Source: Gardnerella kenyensis
GTDB lineage: Bacteria > Actinomycetota > Actinomycetes > Actinomycetales > Bifidobacteriaceae
Direction of reading: 5' to 3'
Assembly: GCA_003585735.1 (NCBI GenBank)
Contig: NQOH01000001.1
Coordinates: 452,836 to 460,461, forward strand
Length of the DNA: 7,626 bases
Of the stretch, positions 5,948-7,626 are shown in pieces. The first letter of the stretch is position 1. Every line of letters begins with the position of its first letter. Made by a program: the position numbers and the translations under genes. The notes below the pieces were generated by a model that had not been told where the DNA came from, searched no databases, and saw only the letters and a list, made by a program, of their open reading frames with translations.

Positions 5948-6020
5948 ATTCACTCCCCCAACCTAGAATGCATATACACTTTTACTTTTATTGCAACACA
6001 AGCTAATTACTTACAGGTAC

Positions 6021-6052
6021 TTATTTTCTTATTTTCTTATTTTCTTATTTTG
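6021..6052. repeat. 8-bp tandem repeat at the 3' end of the ABC gene
   Basis: TTATTTTC is repeated at 6021, 6029 and 6037, with a fourth unit TTATTTTG at 6045-6052. On the minus strand it reads as GAAAATAA units; the stop codon of the ABC protein (6037-6039) is in the second unit reached, so the last few codons come from the repeat. The remaining spacer (5948-6020) holds the nuclease ribosome binding site and no clear promoter or terminator. Confidence 0.9.
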
Positions 6053-7626
6053 ACTATAGAAGGTATGCGTTGCAAAACCACGTCAACTATCTGCTGAAGC
6101 ATAATTACTAGCAGAACCATTGCCATAACAGCGTATACGGTGCTCCAAGCTGGAATATTTGCCGGAACTGGGTGAATTGTATTAGACACCACAAGCGCAG
6201 CAGTAGCAATACTCGCTAATGAAAGCGACAGCACGAACGCAGAAATTGACGCAATTTTACGCTCTAAACGCATATTTTGTTGCGAAACTTTACGCATTGA
6301 CGCAACCATATGATTAACGCAATGCTCACCCTGCCTAAAAGCAAGCACTTCATCAATGCCAAGCTCAATATCACTTACTTCACACTCAACTTCATGTTGT
6401 TCTAAGCTAACTTTGTTTACAATATGCTTCGATCTTATAATCAAATATCTTGGCACAACGAACATAATAAGAATGCAAGCAACAATCGCCACATACGACA
6501 AATTCGCATCAAAATAATAAAGCACAACCATAAGCGGCACAACAGCACAAACCATGCCAACATTCATGCTTAAATGAGCTTTATGCCATTTATCGTGATG
6601 CATATCTACACCCGCAAACGACACAACTAAAGTAAGCGCACGAACAACCATACAGCACACAGCAGCAAGCACACATTGTTGCATTACAAAACCAAATATT
6701 GGTCGCCCTGCTACAGCAAACATTGCAGCAACAATCGCTACAGGAATAAATACTGCAGAAGCAAGATTTAACGCTGTGCTAAGCATAGAAATAATTGCAA
6801 AAAGCGCGCGCTTCCACTTTGAAACAGAACGCACTTTCGACGCATAATTCGACACAGAAGAAATACCTTCTGACGCAATATTTACAAGAGAAGATTTAGA
6901 ATCATTCTTTTTAGAATCAGAAGATTTGATATTTGCGATATTTTTATTTGCGCTATCTTTATTTGCGCTGCTTTCGCTACTCTCTTTATTTTCGCTATTT
7001 TGTTGCGATTTAGATTTTGCAATATGACGATACGTTTCTACAGTAACTTTTGAATCTGTTGAAGATACGCCAGCATCTTTAGGCATAAGAACAATTACGT
7101 TTGCAAGAGTAGTCGATACGCGTCGCAATATTTTAATAATTGTTTCAGCTTCTGCATTACTCATAGATTGCGCAGAATAGTCAAAAATATAAACAGGCGT
7201 ATGACGAAGCAAAGCGCGCGCAAGAATAATTCGACGCATAATATCTTCAGAATTATACGTTGAGTCAGAATTATTAAATAAGCGGTCGATTGGCATATCC
7301 AAGCCGTCATAATCTGCATAAACAACGCCATCTACTCGAACTGCGCGCAATGCATCCCACATTGCAGTAGTTGTGGCAGTTGGAGCTGCTAAAAGTAAGT
7401 TTTCTCGCAAAGTCGTGGCAAATAAGTGACTTCTTTCACTTACTACAGTTACAATATCTGCCAAAGCTCCAGGAGTTGCATTGTTAAGCGGCAAATATGA
7501 AGCATTTTCATTAGCATCGAAAGCATCTGAGACTACGAATGGAGAAATATCGTCTTCCCTAATTTCGTAACGATCGCTATAAGAAAGTAATACATCCGCA
7601 GATTTATTAAAACCAGCGCCAGAAAG
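6037..7626 (-). CDS. CydDC-like ABC exporter protein with degenerate ATPase domain, 5' end outside window
   Basis: The C-terminal 529 aa are visible and the frame is open to the window edge, so the true start lies outside; a TTG at 7494 has no claim to be the start. Visible residues 1-200 align with an ABC ATPase whose motifs are all altered: SGAGFNKS for Walker A, SERSHLF at 63-69 for the Q-loop region (Glu64 for Gln), NSEDI at 125-129 for LSGGQ, FDYSA at 148-152 for Walker B plus DEPT (Tyr150 for Glu), and MPKDAG at 181-186 for the H-loop (Pro182 for His). A Ser/Lys/Asn-rich linker (about 204-265) leads to a six-helix membrane domain (about 272-519). Features such as RENLLLA, the MHHD region and DEVLAFRQGE suggest the CydC/CydD family, in which actinobacterial fusions are known. 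No ATPase domain follows. It could be a remnant or a repurposed half of a heteromeric exporter. Confidence 0.75.
   Translation of the reverse strand, partial: LSGAGFNKSADVLLSYSDRYEIREDDISPFVVSDAFDANENASYLPLNNATPGALADIVTVVSERSHLFATTLRENLLLAAPTATTTAMWDALRAVRVDGVVYADYDGLDMPIDRLFNNSDSTYNSEDIMRRIILARALLRHTPVYIFDYSAQSMSNAEAETIIKILRRVSTTLANVIVLMPKDAGVSSTDSKVTVETYRHIAKSKSQQNSENKESSESSANKDSANKNIANIKSSDSKKNDSKSSLVNIASEGISSVSNYASKVRSVSKWKRALFAIISMLSTALNLASAVFIPVAIVAAMFAVAGRPIFGFVMQQCVLAAVCCMVVRALTLVVSFAGVDMHHDKWHKAHLSMNVGMVCAVVPLMVVLYYFDANLSYVAIVACILIMFVVPRYLIIRSKHIVNKVSLEQHEVECEVSDIELGIDEVLAFRQGEHCVNHMVASMRKVSQQNMRLERKIASISAFVLSLSLASIATAALVVSNTIHPVPANIPAWSTVYAVMAMVLLVIMLQQIVDVVLQRIPSIVKIRK

Noticed and set aside
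6021..6052. Phase-variable switch at the ABC gene end
   Set aside because: The stop codon lies within the second repeat unit reached, so adding or removing units further on would not change the protein.
7494..7494. TTG at 7494 as the start of the ABC gene
   Set aside because: The frame stays open for 44 more codons to the window edge, and those codons encode the expected start of an ATPase domain, so the gene begins outside the window.

Overview
The window looks like chromosomal DNA of a low-GC member of the Bifidobacteriaceae, most like Gardnerella. This is an inference from three things: the actinobacterial gene set (a G5/transglycosylase cell-wall protein, a DHA2-type MFS exporter and a CydDC-like ABC protein), purine-rich Shine-Dalgarno sites, and AT-rich spacers full of short tandem duplications. 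No species was checked against a database. I see no insertion sequence, integrase, CRISPR array or rRNA.

Layout. Positions 1-1741 are a minus-strand translation block: serS (455-1741), its intrinsic terminator (387-422), then tRNA-Ser(UGA) (166-250) with its own terminator (121-155). A synthetase is thus followed directly by a tRNA that it charges. serS is divergent from a plus-strand thioredoxin (1850-2239), and candidate promoters overlap between the two. Next on the plus strand come a secreted G5/lytic-transglycosylase-like cell-wall protein (2396-3382) and a 14-TM DHA2/EmrB-QacA-type exporter with a histidine-rich tail (3622-5226). The exporter converges, with a 7-bp gap, on a minus-strand membrane-anchored HNH (DUF1524-type) nuclease (5234-5947). 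The rest (6037-7626) is the 3' part of a minus-strand ABC exporter-like gene that runs off the window end.

The most unusual item is that ABC gene. Its fold register can be followed through every ATP-site motif, yet each motif is altered: Walker A carries an insertion, Q-loop Gln is Glu, LSGGQ is NSEDI, the catalytic Glu after Walker B is Tyr, and the H-loop His is Pro. A low-complexity linker and a second six-helix membrane domain follow, and the protein stops where a second ATPase domain would be expected. The frame is nonetheless open throughout, which suggests a retained protein with a non-ATPase role.

The second theme is short tandem duplication at gene edges: 8, 12, about 13, 14, 16, 28 and 30 bp units, one of them in frame in the thioredoxin tail. 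No set of neighbouring genes here forms an obvious single pathway. Thioredoxin and a CydDC-like (thiol-exporter-related) protein are both redox-linked families, but they lie about 3.8 kb apart on opposite strands, so any link is speculative.
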